A stretch of DNA of 64,000 bases from Rugosimonospora africana (GTDB taxonomy: Bacteria > Actinomycetota > Actinomycetes > Mycobacteriales > Micromonosporaceae). Under the pieces are notes generated by a model. It was not told the DNA's origin and did not search any database. It was given only the letters and a program-made list of their open reading frames with translations. Positions 17,247 to 26,862 of this stretch are shown here, one piece after another. The stretch is taken from contig NZ_BONZ01000036.1 of assembly GCF_016862975.1 (NCBI RefSeq), positions 1 through 64,000 of the forward strand. The letters are read 5' to 3'. Numbering within the stretch: the stretch's first letter is position 1; each line of letters opens with the position of its first letter. The position numbers and the translations under genes were made by a program.

Positions 17247-18389
17247 TCAGCCTGTCTCCGTCTCCCGGATCACCGCGTCGACCACGTCGGTCAGGGAACC
17301 GCCGCGCTTGAGCACCGCGCGCTGGCGCTGCGCCGAGGTGCCCCGCCGCAGGAGGGCTCGGAGGAGGTCGTTGGCCGTCTGCCAGTCGCCGTGGTTCTCC
17401 AGGTCGGGACGCAGGTAGTCCATCAACGCCCGCACCGCGCGGTTGGCCGGGACCGCGGTGCCGCCGAGCGGATCGACCAGGTCTCCGTCCAGCCCCGAGC
17501 GTGCCGCGCGCCAGGTGGCGGCCCGCAGCAGCACCGTGCGGGTGTCCGGCAGCGGCTGCCCGGCCTCGTCCTCCCGGGCCGCGGCGGCCACCAGTGCCCG
17601 GCCCAGTACCGCCAACAGGATCACGTCGTCCAGCAGCGGGCAGGCGTCCGCGATCCGGATCTCCACGGTCGGGTACCTGGCCGACGGGCGGGCATCGAAG
17701 TAGATCATGCCGGCGTCGCTGATCACGCCGCTGCCGACGAGCGCGCCCACCAGCTCGTCGTACTCCTTGGCTCCCGACAGGGCGGGCAGCGGTCCGACCG
17801 TGGGCCACCGCGAGATGGCCACGGTCCGGTACGACGCGTACCCGGTGTCCACGTTCTGGAACATGGGCGAGCCGGCGGACAGCGCGAGCAGCACGTGTAG
17901 CCGGCCCTGGATCCGCCGGGCGACCCGGACCGCCAGGTCACGGTCGGGCACCCCGATCTGGATCTGGCAGGCGCACACCTGCTGCTCGTCGACGAGCTGG
18001 CGGTACTCCTGCGCCATCCACTGGTACCGCGGCTTCGGGAACACGCGGTCGGCGGGGGTCCCGGAGGCCGGTACCGTCCCGCTGCTGACGATCGCCAGAC
18101 CCAGCCCGCGCGCGGCGCCGGCCAGGTCGCCGCGTCGCGTCGCCAGGTCCCGGCGCAACCCGTCCATGTCCCGGTGCACCCGGCTCGCCGTCTCGATCTG
18201 GGAGCGGTGCAGTTCGGGCTGCACCTCGGCCGGTGTCCGGACGATCCGCCGCGCCTTCGGAGCGAGGCCGCCGGTCACCGGATCGACGAGGTGAAACTCC
18301 TCCTCGACGCCGACGGTGGCGGCCACCGCGTCGCCCGCGGTCGCGCCGAGCCGGGAATCAGCATCTGTCACCGCAGGATGGTAAGCCAT
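17247..18389 (-). CDS. Carboxylate-amine ligase, YbdK/GCS2 family
   Basis: A 380-residue ATP-dependent ligase of the glutamate-cysteine ligase type 2 superfamily. The N-terminus shows TVGVEEEFHLVD (metal/ATP-binding glutamates). Further family motifs are ACQIQIGVPDRD, ALSAGSPMFQNVDTGYASYR and TVEIRIADACPLLDD. These enzymes join glutamate and an amine or cysteine; the YbdK branch has weak GCS activity. Start choice is uncertain: ATG 18389 or GTG 18371, neither with a good ribosome site. It stands alone, convergent with the flavoprotein gene. Confidence 0.85.
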   Translation of the reverse strand: MAYHPAVTDADSRLGATAGDAVAATVGVEEEFHLVDPVTGGLAPKARRIVRTPAEVQPELHRSQIETASRVHRDMDGLRRDLATRRGDLAGAARGLGLAIVSSGTVPASGTPADRVFPKPRYQWMAQEYRQLVDEQQVCACQIQIGVPDRDLAVRVARRIQGRLHVLLALSAGSPMFQNVDTGYASYRTVAISRWPTVGPLPALSGAKEYDELVGALVGSGVISDAGMIYFDARPSARYPTVEIRIADACPLLDDVILLAVLGRALVAAAAREDEAGQPLPDTRTVLLRAATWRAARSGLDGDLVDPLGGTAVPANRAVRALMDYLRPDLENHGDWQTANDLLRALLRRGTSAQRQRAVLKRGGSLTDVVDAVIRETETG

Positions 18390-18546
18390 GGCTAAATCCG
18401 GGCATAGCACCACGTGGCGGTGGTACGCCCACAGCCGAACGGTGGCGGACCACGGTCCGCCACCGTTCGATGTCGAGCGCTGCCGACGGTCAGGCTGTGT
18501 TGCGGGGCCTGTGCTCGCCTCCGCGACAGCCCGGCTCCGGCTCCGC

Positions 18547-18954
18547 TCAGGCGACCAGCGTGGGCTGGCTGGATGCCTCGGCCGGCGTCCCCTTGACCAC
18601 CAGTTCGTGCACCACCCGCTCGGTCGTCACCTCATGCCCGGCCAGGTCGGCCAGGGCGACGGCGGCCAGCCCGATCGCGTCGGCGAAGACGAGCCAGGTC
18701 AGGGTCGTGCCGGTGAACGTCAGCGCGGCGATCAGCGACCACAGGCCGGCCGCCGCCAGGATGCCGTGACCGACCTTCTGCCCGGTCCCGCGGGCCAGGA
18801 TCGCGCTCAGACCAGCCACCACGGCCAGGCCGGTGGCGACGCCGAAGGCGAGCCTGCCGGCGGTTACCGGGGCGAACGCCATCGACGACACGAGTAGGAA
18901 CACCCCACCGGTCAGGAACAGCGAGTCGAGCGCGAATCGCGGCGTGAGTTTCAT
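18547..18954 (-). CDS. Small four-helix membrane protein of unknown function
   Basis: A 135-residue protein starting at ATG 18954, seven bases after GGGAGGTG. Four hydrophobic stretches are visible (about residues 10-30, 37-56, 65-85 and 90-108), followed by a cytoplasmic tail with HEVTTERVVHELVVKGT. I do not recognise a family with certainty; it is of the SPW-repeat/DUF small-membrane-protein kind common in actinobacteria. No operon partner is evident. Confidence 0.7.
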   Translation of the reverse strand: MKLTPRFALDSLFLTGGVFLLVSSMAFAPVTAGRLAFGVATGLAVVAGLSAILARGTGQKVGHGILAAAGLWSLIAALTFTGTTLTWLVFADAIGLAAVALADLAGHEVTTERVVHELVVKGTPAEASSQPTLVA

Positions 18955-19296
18955 GACTGAACACCTCCCAGACGCCACAACCCTGTGACGTCCTCACGTG
19001 ATGAGGCGGGTCGTAGCGGGGTGGCCCCGGGGCGGCTCGTCAGTTCGGCGATCAGCTGCCGAATCCGTGCTGTGAAACCTCGAAGCCACACAGTTCGATG
19101 CCCGAACCGGCTGTCTCGCGCCTCACACCGAGACCGAACCGGCGTTTGCCAGAATGACGGCGTCGCCGTCCGGTGGGGACGCTCGGAGGATGCTCGCCTC
19201 CGCCCCCCGGAGCACGCCGTTTTTCCCCGGCCGCTGACCGGCCCGCCCACACACCAGGCGGGCCTGGCGGCCCTATGCACGACGAAGGGTTCACCT
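18955..19296. other. Divergent intergenic region
   Basis: A 342-bp gap between the small membrane protein and the luciferase-like gene. It includes a weak 5-bp-arm palindrome CCTCACGTGATGAGG at 18992-19006. I see no convincing promoter hexamers or gene. Frames running through it are upstream extensions of the luciferase-like gene. Confidence 0.5.
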
Positions 19297-20316
19297 GTGC
19301 CGCACACCTCGGATCCGTTGCGGAAGCTGGGCTTCCTGACCATCGGGCTGTTCGACGAGTCCGATCCCCGTCCGGGCCACGAGTCGACTCTGGAGATCAT
19401 CGAGCTGGGGGAGCGGCTGGGGTTCGACAGTGCCTGGGTACGGCACCGCCACCTGCAGTACGGCATCTCGTCCCCGGTCGCGGTCCTCGCCGCCGCGACG
19501 CAACGTACCCGCCGCATCGACCTGGGTACCGCGGTCATCCCGCTCGGCTGGGAGAACCCGCTGCGGCTGGCCGAGGACCTCGCGACGGTCGACATCCTGT
19601 CCGGAGGCCGGTTGAATCCCGGGGTCAGCGTCGGGCCGCCGATGCACTACGACCGGGTCAGGCCGGCGCTGTACCCGGACACCGGCGATGTCGAGGACTT
19701 CAGCTACCGGCGGGTACGCCGGCTGCTGGACTTCGTCGGCGGCGAGCCGGCCACCGGCGTCAGCGGCACCGAGGGTTTCGAGACGTTCTCCGACCGCGTC
19801 CAGCCGCACGCCCCCGGCCTGATCCGGCGCATGTGGTACGGCGGCGCGAGCCTGCGCTCGGCCCAATGGGCCGGCGAGAACGGGATGAACTTCCTGACCA
19901 GCAGCGTCGTCAAGGCCGAGGAGTCGGAGGATTTCGCGGAGATCCAGCTCTCGCACATCCACACGTTCCGCGCCCACCATCCCGACGGCGCGCGAGCCCG
20001 CGTCTCCCAGGGGCTCGTCGTCATCCCCACCGACACCGCCTCGCCCGAGCAGCGAGCGAAGTACGAGGAGTACGCGCGCACGCGGACCCCGCGCACGACC
20101 GCGCCCCAGGGGCCGGCGCGCATGCTGTTCGCTCCCGACCTGGTCGGCACGTCCGAGCAGATCGCCGAACGGCTCTACGCGCACGCCGCGTTCCGGGAGG
20201 TGGACGAGGTGGCGTTCGCGCTGCCGTTCACCTTCGACCACGAGGACTACACGCAGATCCTGACCGACATCGCCACGAAACTGGGCCCGGCACTGGGCTG
20301 GCACCCAACCGCCTGA
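19297..20316 (+). CDS. Luciferase-like (LLM) flavin-dependent oxidoreductase
   Basis: A 339-residue TIM-barrel monooxygenase of the bacterial luciferase superfamily. It starts at GTG 19297 (AAGGG upstream). Typical features are LGFLTIGLFDES, ERLGFDSAWVRHRHL, RIDLGTAVIPLGWENPLRLAEDLATVD in part, and SGGRLNPGVSVG. These enzymes use reduced FMN or F420 supplied by a partner. The substrate is unknown and no partner reductase lies next to it. Longer in-frame starts lack ribosome sites. Confidence 0.85.
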   Translation: MPHTSDPLRKLGFLTIGLFDESDPRPGHESTLEIIELGERLGFDSAWVRHRHLQYGISSPVAVLAAATQRTRRIDLGTAVIPLGWENPLRLAEDLATVDILSGGRLNPGVSVGPPMHYDRVRPALYPDTGDVEDFSYRRVRRLLDFVGGEPATGVSGTEGFETFSDRVQPHAPGLIRRMWYGGASLRSAQWAGENGMNFLTSSVVKAEESEDFAEIQLSHIHTFRAHHPDGARARVSQGLVVIPTDTASPEQRAKYEEYARTRTPRTTAPQGPARMLFAPDLVGTSEQIAERLYAHAAFREVDEVAFALPFTFDHEDYTQILTDIATKLGPALGWHPTA

Positions 20317-20415
20317 CCATTCGATTCGACGGTGCCCACCGCATCGATTGACATCCGCGCCTCGGTGCTCAAAGCTGATCATCAGCTGGCGCGAAAGACC
20401 TCCGTCCTGGTCGGC

Positions 20416-20465
20416 GACCAGTCTGGGTCGTCGCGCGGCGTCAGACGCGCCGAGCCAGACTGGTC
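20416..20465. repeat. Dispersed 50-bp palindromic element, copy A
   Basis: Ends are perfect 11-bp inverted arms GACCAGTCTGG and CCAGACTGGTC; the interior also pairs (TCG/CGA and GCGCG/CGCGC), so the element can fold into a long hairpin. Related 50-bp copies lie at 30762, 30816, 39069-39277 and 59278. It sits in the spacer before the GH20 gene. Confidence 0.8.
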
Positions 20466-20567
20466 GAAAGCGCGGCGTCCCGAGCCGGTGAGCGCGGGCA
20501 CCGCATCCCCGGTCCGCCGAGCGGCGGTCGTCGTTGCCCCGCAGTCGGAACTCCGAAGGGGTCGCCC

Positions 20568-22577
20568 ATGTCGTCAGACCGCCGCCCGACCAGAACCAGA
20601 GCCCGCCTCGCCGGTGCCGTCGCCATCGCGCTCGTCGCGGCGCTGGCGTTGAACTCACCGGCGCTCGCGAAGGACGCCGCCACCGCCGCCGCCCCGCCGC
20701 AGATCGTTCCCCAGCCGGTGTCCACCACCGCCGGGCACGGCCAGTTCACCGCCACGTCCCACACGCGCATCGTCGCCCGTGGTCCCGCGCAGGCGATCGC
20801 CCGGGACCTCGCCGGATACCTGCACCCGGCGACCGGGTATCGGCTGCCGGTGGTGTCCGGGCCCCCGCACGCCGGTGACATCACGCTGGCCATCGGCCAC
20901 CCGAAGAGCCTGTCGGCGGACCATTCCGGCGAGGGGTACCAACTCGACGTGACCGGCAGCGGCGTCTCGCTGTCCGCGCCCACCACGCACGGCCTGTACG
21001 ACGGCATCCAGACGATCCGCCAGTTGCTGCCGGCGCAGATCGCCAGCCCGGTCGTGCGGCCCGGCCCGTGGACGATGCCGTCCGTGCACGTGACCGACTA
21101 CCCGCGCTACGGCTACCGGGGACTGATGCTGGACATCGGGCGGCACTACGAACCGCCGTCCGCGGTGGAGCAGCTGATCGACCAGGCGGCGGCGTACAAG
21201 ATAAACACGTTCCACCTGCACCTGAGCGACGACCAGGGATTCCGGTTGGCCATCAACGGATTCCCGAACCTGACCGCGATCGGCTCGCAGGGCTCGGTCG
21301 GAACCGGCGGGCGCACCATGGACCCCGGCGGTTTCTGGACGCAGGCGCAGTACAAGGCCGTCGTCGCGTACGCCGCGGCGCACTTCATGACCCTGGTACC
21401 CGAGGTGGACACGCCCGGGCACAACAACGCGATCATCATGTCGGAGTACGGCGACACGGCCAACCCGCGACTGGACGGCCACCCGCAGGACATCAACTGC
21501 GGTGCCAACGACCCGCCGGCCTGGAACTACACCGGAGCGGTCGGCTACAGCGCGCTGTGTCCGGACAGCGCCAACACCTGGACCATCCTGACCGCCATCA
21601 TCGACCAGCTGACCGCGCTGTCTCCCGGTCCGTACTACGACCTCGGCGGTGACGAGGTGCCGACCACGGTGCTGGAGCAGTCGCAGTACGCCGCGCTGGT
21701 CAACCAGGAGGCCGGCATCGTGAACGGCCGCGGCAGGACCGCCATGGGCTGGGCCGACATCGCCGGCGAAGGAACGAGCCTGGCGCCCGGTTCGATCGCC
21801 GAGTACTGGGAGCCGGCGTCCGGGTCGAGTTCCGGCACCGTCACCGCGACCGAGGCGGTACAGAAGGGCATGAAAGTGGTGATGGCGCCGGCCAACCACA
21901 CGTACCTCGACCAGCGGTACGCGCGGGGCGTGCCCGCGCCGCTCGGCCAGACCTGGGCGTGCGGCCGGGGCTGCGACGTGGACCAGTTCTACAACTGGGA
22001 TCCGGGCAGCTACGTCACCGGGGTCACCGACGACAACGTGATCGGCGTGGAGGGCGCGGTCTGGACCGAGACCCTGGCGTCACTGTCCGATGTGGACTAC
22101 ATGGCGTTCCCGCGGCTGCTCGCGCTCGCCGAGGTGGGCTGGTCGCCGAAGGTGGAGCGGACCGCGACGAGTCCGGCGTACCAGGACTTCCTCGGCCGGC
22201 TCGCCGCGCAGGGCCCGCGGTTGACGGCCGCGGCGGTGAACTTCTACCCGAGTCCGGAGGTGCCGTGGCGCCTCGATCTGACCGCGACCGGCGCCGCAGC
22301 GGACCGGCACGGGCACGTCGCCGGGGCGCTGGCGACGCTGTCCGCCCCCGGGATCGCGGCCACCGCGCTGACCGCGAGCATCGACTGGGGCGACGGCAGC
22401 ACGGACACGGCGACCGTCACCGGTACGCCGGCGACGACCACCACAGTCAACAGCTCGTACGCGATCGGGGGCGATCACACCTACCGGAAGCCGGGAGCGT
22501 ACCGCGTCGCGGTCACGGTGACCGGACCGAACGGCGCGACCGCGACCCTGACCGTGACGCTGCGCGCGAAGCGGTGA
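20568..22577 (+). CDS. Secreted GH20 beta-N-acetylhexosaminidase with PKD-like domain
   Basis: A 669-residue secreted enzyme that would remove terminal GlcNAc or GalNAc from chitin oligomers or glycans. A Sec signal (residues 1-34, cleavage near ALA-KD) is followed by a GH20b domain (about 45-160) and the GH20 TIM barrel (about 165-535). The catalytic Asp-Glu pair is D362-E363 in YYDLGGDEVP, and the substrate-shaping HLSDDQGFRL and VPEVDTPGHNNA are present. The C-terminal ~120 residues (IDWGDGSTDTATVTG, then HTYRKPGAYRVAVTVTG) are a PKD-like domain. The ATG follows AAGGGG. The last codons and stop are duplicated in a 20-bp tandem repeat. It fits with the amino-sugar uptake locus at 5-12.6 kb. 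Confidence 0.95.
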   Translation: MSSDRRPTRTRARLAGAVAIALVAALALNSPALAKDAATAAAPPQIVPQPVSTTAGHGQFTATSHTRIVARGPAQAIARDLAGYLHPATGYRLPVVSGPPHAGDITLAIGHPKSLSADHSGEGYQLDVTGSGVSLSAPTTHGLYDGIQTIRQLLPAQIASPVVRPGPWTMPSVHVTDYPRYGYRGLMLDIGRHYEPPSAVEQLIDQAAAYKINTFHLHLSDDQGFRLAINGFPNLTAIGSQGSVGTGGRTMDPGGFWTQAQYKAVVAYAAAHFMTLVPEVDTPGHNNAIIMSEYGDTANPRLDGHPQDINCGANDPPAWNYTGAVGYSALCPDSANTWTILTAIIDQLTALSPGPYYDLGGDEVPTTVLEQSQYAALVNQEAGIVNGRGRTAMGWADIAGEGTSLAPGSIAEYWEPASGSSSGTVTATEAVQKGMKVVMAPANHTYLDQRYARGVPAPLGQTWACGRGCDVDQFYNWDPGSYVTGVTDDNVIGVEGAVWTETLASLSDVDYMAFPRLLALAEVGWSPKVERTATSPAYQDFLGRLAAQGPRLTAAAVNFYPSPEVPWRLDLTATGAAADRHGHVAGALATLSAPGIAATALTASIDWGDGSTDTATVTGTPATTTTVNSSYAIGGDHTYRKPGAYRVAVTVTGPNGATATLTVTLRAKR

Positions 22578-22604
22578 GCCGGCACGCGAAGCGGTGAGCC
22601 GGAG

Positions 22605-22642
22605 CCGGCGGCAGGGCGCGCACCCCGACGCCCTGCCGCCGG
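22605..22642. terminator. Bidirectional hairpin terminator
   Basis: A perfect 14-bp stem (22605-22618 with 22629-22642) with a 10-base loop lies between the convergent GH20 and epoxide hydrolase genes, within 30 bases of both stop codons. Confidence 0.85.
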
Positions 22643-22653
22643 TCGGTACGGTC

Positions 22654-23814
22654 TCACCGCACCAGCCGGAAGAACGCGCGCACCTCCTCGACGTATGCCT
22701 CCGGCTGTTCCAGGGCGGCGAAGTGGCCGCCCCGGTCGAGTTCACGCCAGTACCGGACGTCGGTGTAGCGCCGCTCGGCCCAGCGCCGCGACGGGCGGGG
22801 CAGCTCCTTGGGGAAGATGGAGCATCCGGTCGGTACGCCGACCGTGTCCACAGTGGACGATGTGAACCACTCCGCGACCTGTCTGAAGCTCTCCCAGTAC
22901 AGCCGGGCCGCCGAGGCGCCGGTCGCGGGCAGCCAGTAGAGCATCACGGTGTCGAGCAGTTCGTCGCGGCTGACCACGCTCTCCAGGTCGCCGTCGCAGT
23001 CGGTCCAGGAGCGGTACTTCTCGAGGATCCAGGCGCACAGGCCGACGGGCGAGTCGACCAGGGCGTACCCGAGCGTCTGTGGTTTCGTCGCCTGCTCGGC
23101 GGAGTACCCGGACTCCCACTCCCGGCTGTGTTCCAGCGCGGCGAGGCTGTCGCGTTCGGTGTCGGTGAGGTCGTCGAAGGTGGCCGGGTCGGGTGCCGCG
23201 ATCGGAGGGGTCAGGTGGATGCCCGCGACGTGTCCGGGATCCCGCTGGCCGATGCTGGTCGTGACGCTGTCGCCCCAGTCGCTGCCCTGCGCGCCGTAGC
23301 GCCGGTACCCGAGCCGGCTCATCAGTCGCGTCCACGCGTCGGCGATCCGGTGCACCGTCCAACCGGGACGGGTCGGCTTGTCGCTGAACCCGTACCCGGG
23401 CAGGGTCGGGCACACCACGTGGAACGCGTCGGCCGCGTCGCCGCCGTACCGGGTGGGGTCGGCGAGCGGACCGATCGTCTTCTCGTACTCCACCATCGAG
23501 CCGGGCCAGCCGTTGGTCAGAATGAGCGGGAGCGCGTCGGGGTGCGGCGAGCGTACGTGGACGAAGTGGACGCCCAGTCCGTCGATGCCGGTCCGGAACT
23601 GGGGCAGCCGGTTCAGCCGCCGCTCGGTCGCCCGCCAGTCGTACGATCGCGCCCAGTAGCCGCACACGTCCCGCAGGTACGACAGCGGCACGCCCTGGGA
23701 CCAGTCGTCCACGGTCTCCCGCTCGGGCCACCGGGTCAGCGCCAGCCGCTGGCGCAGATCGTCGAGGTCGGCTTCCGGTACGTCGATGCGAAACGGTCGG
23801 ATGCTCTCGTCCAT
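22654..23814 (-). CDS. Epoxide hydrolase (alpha/beta fold, EHN domain)
   Basis: A 386-residue microsomal-type epoxide hydrolase. The N-terminal EHN segment (IRPFRIDVPEADLDDLRQRL) precedes the alpha/beta-hydrolase core. The oxyanion motif LTNGWPGSMVE, the nucleophile Asp in GAQGSDWGDSV and the catalytic His in DRGGHFAALEQPE are all present. It would open epoxides to diols in the cytoplasm, probably in detoxification. It is divergent from the TetR gene at 23949, which may control it. Confidence 0.9.
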   Translation of the reverse strand: MDESIRPFRIDVPEADLDDLRQRLALTRWPERETVDDWSQGVPLSYLRDVCGYWARSYDWRATERRLNRLPQFRTGIDGLGVHFVHVRSPHPDALPLILTNGWPGSMVEYEKTIGPLADPTRYGGDAADAFHVVCPTLPGYGFSDKPTRPGWTVHRIADAWTRLMSRLGYRRYGAQGSDWGDSVTTSIGQRDPGHVAGIHLTPPIAAPDPATFDDLTDTERDSLAALEHSREWESGYSAEQATKPQTLGYALVDSPVGLCAWILEKYRSWTDCDGDLESVVSRDELLDTVMLYWLPATGASAARLYWESFRQVAEWFTSSTVDTVGVPTGCSIFPKELPRPSRRWAERRYTDVRYWRELDRGGHFAALEQPEAYVEEVRAFFRLVR

Positions 23815-23948
23815 CGCCGCGGCCCTCTCGAACGTGAAGCGTGCGTCGGCCGGCTGACCGGTACCCGGCGCGCCGGGGTCGGCAAACGCCCCGCTGGCGG
23901 ACCTCGGATAAGATGAGTTTCGGCTCAGGAAAGTCCGGTGAACCCATC

Positions 23949-24545
23949 ATGTCCAGCGCAGTGCCCCGGTCCATGCGCGCGGACGCGCAGCGCAACCGGG
24001 TCCGGATTCTTTCGGCGGCCGCGGACGTGTTCGCCGCGGGCGGACCGGAGGCGTCGACCGAGGAGGTGGCGCGGCGCGCCGGTGTCGCGATCGGCACCGT
24101 GTTCCGGCACTTTCCGACGAAGGCCGACCTCCTGCGGGCGCTGATGAAGGAGCAGCTGCGCCAGCTGACCGACGACGCCGCGACCCTGATCGCGGGCGGC
24201 GACCCGCGAACCGCGCTGTTCGAGTTCTTCTCGCGGCTGGTGGAGCGGACCGCGGCGAGCCGTACCGTGGTGCACCTGCTCGCCGCGCAGGGATTGGACG
24301 TACCGGTCGCCGGCCCGGTCGGATCGCTGTCCGGCGCGGTCGGGGAGTTGCTGGCCGGCGCGCAGCGGGCCGGCGCGGTGCGGCCCGGCATCCGGGCCGA
24401 CGAGGTGACCGCGTTGATGGTCAGCGCCTGCCAGGGCGCCCTGCACGGCGGCTGGAGCCCGGACCTGCGGGAGCGGACTCTCGGCGTCATGTTCGCAGGC
24501 CTGCGCCCGCCGGGTGAGAGTGGCGTCGGCCAGGACAGGACCTAG
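23949..24545 (+). CDS. TetR-family regulator
   Basis: A 198-residue repressor. The N-terminal helix-turn-helix spans RILSAAADVFAAGGPEAS, then EEVARRAGVAIGTVFRHF. The C-terminal domain resembles the SbtR/TetR_C_33-like group. The start is placed at ATG 23949; an in-frame ATG at 23913 is possible, and the GATAAGAT just before it could be a -10 for a leaderless transcript. It is divergent from the epoxide hydrolase, its likely target. Its stop overlaps the stop of the convergent TetR gene by four bases (24542-24545). Confidence 0.85.
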   Translation: MSSAVPRSMRADAQRNRVRILSAAADVFAAGGPEASTEEVARRAGVAIGTVFRHFPTKADLLRALMKEQLRQLTDDAATLIAGGDPRTALFEFFSRLVERTAASRTVVHLLAAQGLDVPVAGPVGSLSGAVGELLAGAQRAGAVRPGIRADEVTALMVSACQGALHGGWSPDLRERTLGVMFAGLRPPGESGVGQDRT

Positions 24546-25177
24546 TCCGCCGGCCCGCTGTCCGGATCGGCCAGCAGGGCGCGGCGCGCGGAGCCGGCCA
24601 GCCACGCCTGCGCCTGGTCGAAGCTCCACCCGCGGTCGCCGATGAGAGTGAACCAGGCCGGCCGTCCGAGGTAGAACCACATCAGATCCAGTGCCTGGGC
24701 GTGGTCGAGGCCGGGAGCGAGCCCGTTCAGGTGGACCAGGCGGTCGAGGACGGTACTCAACGCGCCGAGGTACGCGGCGACCGAGGCGTCGTACACCTTA
24801 CGAGCGGCCGGCTCGGCGGGTGCGTGGCGGAACAGCCCGTACAGCGTCTCCCAGTGCTGTTCGTGGCCTCGGCGGGTGCCATCGGCGGTGAGGTCGATGA
24901 TCCGGCGGGGATCGTCGGTGACCGCGATGGCGGCGAGAGTCTCCGCGATGATCGGGCTTTCCCTCGCGGGCTGGAGAAGCGCTGACAGGATGGCGGCCTT
25001 GCCCCCCGCACTCGCGTACACCGTCTGGACGGCAACCCGGGCAGCCTTCGCGATGTCACTCACCGTGACGTCGGCGTAGCCGCGCTCCAGGAACAACGCG
25101 CGTGCGCTGGCCAAGATCGCGGTGCGTGTGGCGGCGGCGGCGTCGGCCCGGCGTGGGGAGTGATAGCTGCTGGTCAT
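24542..25177 (-). CDS. TetR-family regulator of the adjacent MFS gene
   Basis: A 211-residue TetR protein with the DNA-binding region RTAILASARALFLERGYADV, then VSDIAKAARVAVQTVYASAGG (about 17-63), and a hydrophobic ligand-binding C-terminal domain. It is divergent from an MFS exporter across a 152-bp AT-richer spacer carrying repeated sequence boxes (25187-25248). That arrangement indicates a local drug-responsive repressor. The 3' end overlaps the tail of the neighbouring TetR gene. Confidence 0.9.
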   Translation of the reverse strand: MTSSYHSPRRADAAAATRTAILASARALFLERGYADVTVSDIAKAARVAVQTVYASAGGKAAILSALLQPARESPIIAETLAAIAVTDDPRRIIDLTADGTRRGHEQHWETLYGLFRHAPAEPAARKVYDASVAAYLGALSTVLDRLVHLNGLAPGLDHAQALDLMWFYLGRPAWFTLIGDRGWSFDQAQAWLAGSARRALLADPDSGPAD

Positions 25178-25186
25178 TGCGCTGTA

Positions 25187-25248
25187 CCTTACCTCACACG
25201 GTAGGCCCTTCAGTTGATTGTAGGCCCATCTAATGAATAGCCTTACCT
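25187..25248. promoter_or_regulatory. Candidate TetR operator region with nested repeats
   Basis: CCTTACCT occurs at 25187-25194 and 25241-25248, flanking two copies of GTAGGCCC at 25201-25208 and 25220-25227. GTAGG and CCTAC near 25220 and 25246 also form an inverted pair. The symmetric layout between divergent TetR and MFS genes suggests an operator, but the exact site is unclear. Confidence 0.45.
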
Positions 25249-25329
25249 ACTGGTTTCGGCGGCCATCACGCGCCATCGCCCGCGGCGATCACCCGCGCGA
25301 CCGCCAGGCGCACCTCAGTAGGAGCTCTC

Positions 25330-26811
25330 ATGTCACGTCAAAATAGGAACATAAGGACCAAACCGCGACCGATCCTCCCGGTACTCATCCTCGCCGCGTT
25401 CTCGTTCTCGGTGATCCAGTCGCTGGTCGCCCCGGTGCTACCGGAGATCCAGAGGGAACTCCACACCACGCAGAGCACGGTCACCTGGATCATCACGGCC
25501 TACCTGCTGTCGGCGTCGATCTTCACGCCGATCCTGGGCCGGCTGGGCGACCGCGTCGGCAAGGACAAGGTGCTGTTCGTCGCCCTGATCGCCCTGGCCG
25601 TCGGCTTGGCGATCTCGGCCATCGCCCCCAACATCGGCATCATGCTGGTGGGCCGGGTCGTCCAGGGTTTCGGCGGCGGGATCTTCCCGCTGGCCTTCGG
25701 CATCGTCCGGGACGAGGTACCGCGCGAACGGGTGGCCGGCACCGTCGGGATCCTCGCCTCTCTGTTGGCCGTCGGCCTCGGTCTCGGCGCGGTGCTCGCC
25801 GGGCCCATCGTCGACGTCCTGGACTCCCGCGCGCTGTTCTGGCTGCCCATGATCCTGGTCGTGACAGCGGCCGTCGCGTCCTACTTCGTGATCCCGCCAT
25901 CGCCGACGCGCAGCCCGGGCCAGTTCAGTTGGGCCGCCTCCGTGCTGCTGGGCGCCTGGCTGATCCTCCTGCTCGTGCCGCTGAGCGAGGCGTCCGCGTG
26001 GGGCTGGGGCTCCGCGCGCGTACTGGGAATGTTCATCGCCGCCGGCGTCCTCGCCGTCGCCTGGATCGTCGTCGAGGCGAAGGCGACGAGCCCGCTCATC
26101 GACATGCGGATGATGCGCATCCCCGCCGTGTGGACCACCAACCTGGTGTCGCTGCTCTTCGGCGTGGCCATGTACGGCATGATCGGCTTCCTGCCCGCGT
26201 TCCTGCAGACGCCGCCGGCGGCCGGCTACGGGTTCGGCGCCAGCATCACCGAGGCCGGCCTGCTGATGCTGCCGATGAGCGTGACGATGTTCGGCTCTGG
26301 CGTCGTCACGCCGCCGCTGAGCCACCGGGTCGGGGCCAAGAAGGTACTGGTCGTCGGCACGGTGATCACGTTGGCGTCGTTCGTGATCCTCGTCCTGGCG
26401 CACACCCGGGAGTGGGAGATCCTCCTCGCGATGGCGATCCTCGGAGTCGGGTTCGGCGCCGCCTTCGCGACCATGTCCAACGTGATCGTGGCAGCGGTTC
26501 CCCCGCACCAGACCGGCGTGGCGAACGGCATGAACACCAACATCCGTAGCATCGGCGGTGCGATCGGCGCCGCGGTGATGGCGAGCGTCGTCAGCGCTCA
26601 TGCCCTGCCCAGCGGCCTGCCCGCCGAGAAGGGTTACACCTACGGCTTCACGGCGCTCGGCATCGCGACCGCCGGCGCGGCCCTGGCGGCGTTCCTGGTT
26701 CCGCGCAACCACCAGCACGCCGACGAGCACGAGGCTCAGCCCACGATCCTGGAAGAGGAGGCGTACGCCGAGGCGGCCGTGATCGGTGTCCCGGGGCTGG
26801 GAGACGAATAG
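25330..26811 (+). CDS. MFS exporter, DHA2 type
   Basis: A 493-residue multidrug-type major facilitator with about 14 helices. Motif A reads GRLGDRVGKDKVL, motif B is GRVVQGFGGGIFPL, and helix 5 shows GLGLGAVLAGPIVD (motif C of exporters). The C-terminal tail is cytoplasmic, with His- and Glu-rich stretches. The ATG lies eight bases after TAGGAG. It is divergent from a TetR gene that probably represses it. The substrate is not readable. Confidence 0.9.
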   Translation: MSRQNRNIRTKPRPILPVLILAAFSFSVIQSLVAPVLPEIQRELHTTQSTVTWIITAYLLSASIFTPILGRLGDRVGKDKVLFVALIALAVGLAISAIAPNIGIMLVGRVVQGFGGGIFPLAFGIVRDEVPRERVAGTVGILASLLAVGLGLGAVLAGPIVDVLDSRALFWLPMILVVTAAVASYFVIPPSPTRSPGQFSWAASVLLGAWLILLLVPLSEASAWGWGSARVLGMFIAAGVLAVAWIVVEAKATSPLIDMRMMRIPAVWTTNLVSLLFGVAMYGMIGFLPAFLQTPPAAGYGFGASITEAGLLMLPMSVTMFGSGVVTPPLSHRVGAKKVLVVGTVITLASFVILVLAHTREWEILLAMAILGVGFGAAFATMSNVIVAAVPPHQTGVANGMNTNIRSIGGAIGAAVMASVVSAHALPSGLPAEKGYTYGFTALGIATAGAALAAFLVPRNHQHADEHEAQPTILEEEAYAEAAVIGVPGLGDE

Positions 26812-26862
26812 GGGACGTTGTCGCCCGGGGCGGGGGCCATCCCACCGTGCTTGGATGAGCCC